This document shows, one piece after another, positions 5,679 to 7,546 of a stretch of DNA of 7,546 nt. How positions within the stretch are numbered: the first letter of the stretch is position 1; every line of letters begins with the position of its first letter. The translations under genes were made by a program, and so were the position numbers. This DNA is from Pseudomonadota bacterium (GTDB taxonomy: Bacteria > Pseudomonadota > Gammaproteobacteria > Xanthomonadales > Xanthomonadaceae): NCBI GenBank assembly GCA_023423605.1, contig JAFAFF010000168.1, forward strand, positions 1 to 7,546, in the 5' to 3' direction. Under the pieces are notes generated by a model. The model worked only from the letters and a program-made list of their open reading frames with translations, searched no databases and was not told where the DNA came from.

Positions 5679-6371
5679 TCAGAAGCCTTGCCGTTTGCGC
5701 AGCCGGCGTGCGATCGCCGCGCGCACGTAGACCGCATACAGCACCCCGAAGCCGAAGCCGGCGATGTGCGCCCACCACGCCACCATGCCGAATGTCGGGC
5801 CGATGTAGGCGAATACCACTTGCAGCACCGCCCACACCCCGATCAACAGATAGGCCGGTGCCCGCACGAATTCCAGGAACAGTCCCAGCGGAATGACCAC
5901 GCCCAGCCGGGCACCGGGGAACAGTGCCAGGTAGGCGCCGATCAGCGCCGACACGGCGCCACTGGCGCCGATGATGATCTGGTCGGGGTTGCCCATCGTG
6001 TAGACGGCCGCCAGGTTGGAGATCGCACCGCCGAACAGGAACAACAGAATCAATCGCCAAGGGCCGAGTACGCGTTCGGCCGGCAGCCCGAAGATCAGCA
6101 GGAACACCAGGTTGCCCAGCAGGTGCGACCAGTCGGCATGCAGGAACAGCGCAGTGAACAGGCGCAGCACGCTGCCGTCCTTCAACGTATCCCACCAGTC
6201 CTGTGGATGGGTCAGCCCGGTCGCCAGTGCACCCCAGTCCATCCATAGGCTGCGCCGGGCCTCATCGGGCCGCGAAATCGACCACAGGAAGGCCAGCCAG
6301 ACCGCCAGGAACAGCAACGGCGTGGCCCAGCGGAAGGCTGCTTTGCGGCGGGAGGGCAGTGAAACGAACAT
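5679..6371 (-). CDS. Rhomboid family intramembrane serine protease
   Basis: Predicted 230-residue inner-membrane protease that cleaves transmembrane segments of other membrane proteins. Hydrophobic segments are visible at about 17-33, 88-97, 106-123, 132-151, 157-168, 173-191 and 196-216, consistent with six or seven helices. Catalytic Ser137 is in GASG; catalytic His202 is in AHIAGFGFG; the loop before helix 2 carries the usual HxxxN (His83, Asn87 in WSHLLGN). The basic tail ARRLRKRQ suggests a cytoplasmic C-terminus. Start choice: the frame opens at ATG 6419, but its first 16 codons include CTA and several GCT codons unlike the rest, so ATG 6371 is preferred; neither has a clear ribosome site. 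It converges on ctpA and diverges from the FadL-type gene. Substrate unknown. Family assignment is firm, start is not. Confidence 0.92.
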   Translation of the reverse strand: MFVSLPSRRKAAFRWATPLLFLAVWLAFLWSISRPDEARRSLWMDWGALATGLTHPQDWWDTLKDGSVLRLFTALFLHADWSHLLGNLVFLLIFGLPAERVLGPWRLILLFLFGGAISNLAAVYTMGNPDQIIIGASGAVSALIGAYLALFPGARLGVVIPLGLFLEFVRAPAYLLIGVWAVLQVVFAYIGPTFGMVAWWAHIAGFGFGVLYAVYVRAAIARRLRKRQGF

Positions 6372-6444
6372 GGTGGCTAGCGTAGCCCGAGCGCCAGCCA
6401 CGTGGGCCACCGCATTCATTATTTAAGGGAAAATCCGACACGGG

Positions 6445-6478
6445 TGTTATTGTTTCATTAACAGCTCTGGGTGATACT
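6445..6478 (+). promoter_or_regulatory. Candidate promoter of the FadL-type gene
   Basis: TTGTTT (6450-6455) and GATACT (6473-6478) are separated by 17 bases, the optimal sigma70 spacing. Predicted start near 6485 gives a leader of about 105 bases. A weak dyad, TGTTA (6445-6449) and TAACA (6459-6463), straddles the -35. Box matches are only moderate (3 of 6 and 4 of 6). Confidence 0.4.
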
Positions 6479-6480
6479 CG

Positions 6481-6496
6481 CATACGGCGTCGTATG
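6481..6496 (+). promoter_or_regulatory. Candidate operator: perfect dyad at the predicted transcription start
   Basis: CATACG (6481-6486) and CGTATG (6491-6496) form a perfect 6-bp inverted repeat with a 4-base centre. It lies just downstream of the candidate -10, where a bound repressor would block initiation. The shape fits a dimeric helix-turn-helix regulator; which one is unknown, and it does not look like the GAAAC-type PsrA site known from Pseudomonas. Confidence 0.4.
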
Positions 6497-6520
6497 TCGG
6501 GAGGGGAATCCGGCGCGTGA

Positions 6521-6541
6521 CGAACGGCTTCAGGCCGTTCG
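6521..6541 (+). promoter_or_regulatory. Leader hairpin upstream of the FadL-type gene
   Basis: CGAACGGC (6521-6528) pairs perfectly with GCCGTTCG (6534-6541) around a TTCAG loop. No T-run follows, so it is not a terminator. It lies within the predicted 5' leader, 36 bases before the ribosome site, and could stabilise the mRNA or bind a regulator. Confidence 0.45.
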
Positions 6542-6577
6542 ATACGCAGGCGCATGCTGAGCAAACAACCGCTTTCC

Positions 6578-6583
6578 GGAGAG
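6578..6583 (+). promoter_or_regulatory. Ribosome binding site of the FadL-type gene
   Basis: GGAGAG seven bases before the ATG at 6591. It fixes the start of the partial FadL-type gene. Confidence 0.75.
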
Positions 6584-6590
6584 AACAACG

Positions 6591-7546
6591 ATGCAAACCG
6601 CTTCCACTTTCGCCCGTATCACCGTGCTGGCCGTCGGCATCGCCGGTGCGCTGGCCGCCACCGATGCCAATGCGGCCGCCTTCCAGCTGGCCGAAAAGAG
6701 CGCCAAGGGCCTCGGCCGCGCTTTTGCCGGTTCCGGCAGCGCCGAGGGCGATGCTTCCATCATCGCTGCGAATCCGGCCGGCATGCGCCAGCTTGATGGC
6801 CGCGTGATCCAGGGCGACCTGAGCGCGATCAGCTTCAAGGCCGAATTCGAAGGTGCCGGCCGTACGCCGGTCGGCACCCCGCAGACCGGTGGCGACGGCG
6901 GCGACGCCGGCATGATCGCTCCGGTACCGGCCGGCTACTTCCACACCCCGATCGGCGACAAGGCCCACTTCGGTGTCTCGCTGACCGCGCCGTTCGGCTT
7001 CAAGACCGAATACGACAATGGTTGGGTCGGCCGTTACAGCGGCCTGAAGACCGACCTGAAGGCGATCGATCTCGGCTTCGCGATGTCCTATGACGTCAAT
7101 CCGTACGTGTCCTTCGGTGCGTCCGTGTTCGTCGAGCACCTGACCATCGAACTGAGCAACAACATCGACTTCGGCACCGCGCTGGCACAGGCACGCGTGC
7201 CGGGCTTCGCGCCGGGCAATGCCGATGGCAAGCTGACCGTGGAAGGCGACAACAATGCGGTGGGCTGGACCGTCGGTGGCCTCTTCAGCATCGATGAGAA
7301 CACCCACATCGGCCTGAGCTACCGGTCCAAGGTGGAGCACAAGATCACCGGTGGCGACGCCACCTTCGACGTGCCGCCCAATGCGGCTGCCGTGCTGGCC
7401 GCAGCCCAGCCGGGCATGTACGTGACCACCAGCGGCAAGGCGACGGTGACCATGCCGGCATCGGCCACCCTGAGCGTGACCCACAAGGTCAACGATCGCT
7501 GGACCGTGATGGGCGACGTCAGCCGCACCGCATGGTCCACCGCGTT
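6591..7546 (+). CDS. fadL: FadL-type outer-membrane long-chain fatty acid transporter (partial)
   Basis: The frame is open from ATG 6591 to the window edge: 318 full codons, with the C-terminus missing. FadL proteins are outer-membrane beta-barrels that let long-chain fatty acids and other hydrophobic compounds cross the outer membrane. Seen here: a signal peptide (hydrophobic 10-23, cleavage likely ANA/AAF after residue 28), then the family's N-terminal plug start AFQLAEKSAKGLGRAFAG, very like mature E. coli FadL, and the hallmark NPA at 61-63 (AANPAGM). Later segments alternate in barrel fashion (HFGVSLTAPFGFKTEY, HIGLSYRSKVEHKI, SATLSVTHKVNDRWTVMGD). Family members usually run 420-460 residues, so roughly the last quarter lies outside. 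Divergent from the rhomboid gene, with its own candidate promoter and dyads. The symbol is at family level: paralogues such as TodX-like aromatic transporters cannot be excluded from this fragment. Confidence 0.92.
   Translation, partial: MQTASTFARITVLAVGIAGALAATDANAAAFQLAEKSAKGLGRAFAGSGSAEGDASIIAANPAGMRQLDGRVIQGDLSAISFKAEFEGAGRTPVGTPQTGGDGGDAGMIAPVPAGYFHTPIGDKAHFGVSLTAPFGFKTEYDNGWVGRYSGLKTDLKAIDLGFAMSYDVNPYVSFGASVFVEHLTIELSNNIDFGTALAQARVPGFAPGNADGKLTVEGDNNAVGWTVGGLFSIDENTHIGLSYRSKVEHKITGGDATFDVPPNAAAVLAAAQPGMYVTTSGKATVTMPASATLSVTHKVNDRWTVMGDVSRTAWSTA

Noticed and set aside
6447..7484. 345-codon minus-strand frame opposite the FadL-type gene
   Set aside because: The plus-strand frame carries a signal peptide, NPA motif and ribosome site; this one is a complement artefact rich in His/Gly/Ala.

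Overview
The window looks like a piece of GC-rich gammaproteobacterial chromosome, most likely Stenotrophomonas or a close Xanthomonadaceae relative. This is inferred from strongly G/C-biased third codon positions, short hairpins headed by GTAG that resemble the SMAG (REP-like) repeats known from S. maltophilia, and the protein set. No search could be run, so the genus is a judgement, not a measurement.

Layout. Bases 1-41 are the 3' end of a 5S rRNA gene (end of an rRNA operon), followed by a strong intrinsic terminator, a heptamer tandem repeat, and a second terminator pointing the other way. That second terminator closes a minus-strand transcription unit with two genes read from about 2700 down to 244. 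The first encodes a small secreted protein made of seven 18-19-residue 'VNG' repeats (predicted beta-solenoid with a bactofilin-like tail). The second encodes an M28-family zinc metallopeptidase lipoprotein with a PA domain. Divergent from this unit, on the plus strand, are envC (LytM-domain activator of murein amidases, with degenerate zinc site) and ctpA (periplasmic S41 carboxyl-terminal processing protease with PDZ domain). A convergent gap holding two SMAG-like hairpins separates ctpA from a minus-strand rhomboid intramembrane serine protease. A divergent regulatory region with a candidate promoter and two perfect dyads then leads into a FadL-type outer-membrane long-chain fatty acid transporter, cut off by the window end.

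How the genes relate. Every protein-coding gene here is exported or membrane embedded: two periplasmic cell-wall/proteolysis factors (EnvC, CtpA), one lipoprotein peptidase, one repeat protein, one rhomboid protease, one outer-membrane channel. The theme is envelope maintenance and proteolysis (three proteases of unrelated families plus a murein hydrolase activator). EnvC and CtpA as neighbours is a recurring proteobacterial arrangement. The least understood part is the VNG-repeat protein with its peptidase partner. No phage, insertion sequence, CRISPR array, tRNA or clearly transferred segment is visible, and I do not see a complete undescribed system; the best lead is the VNG-repeat/M28 pair.
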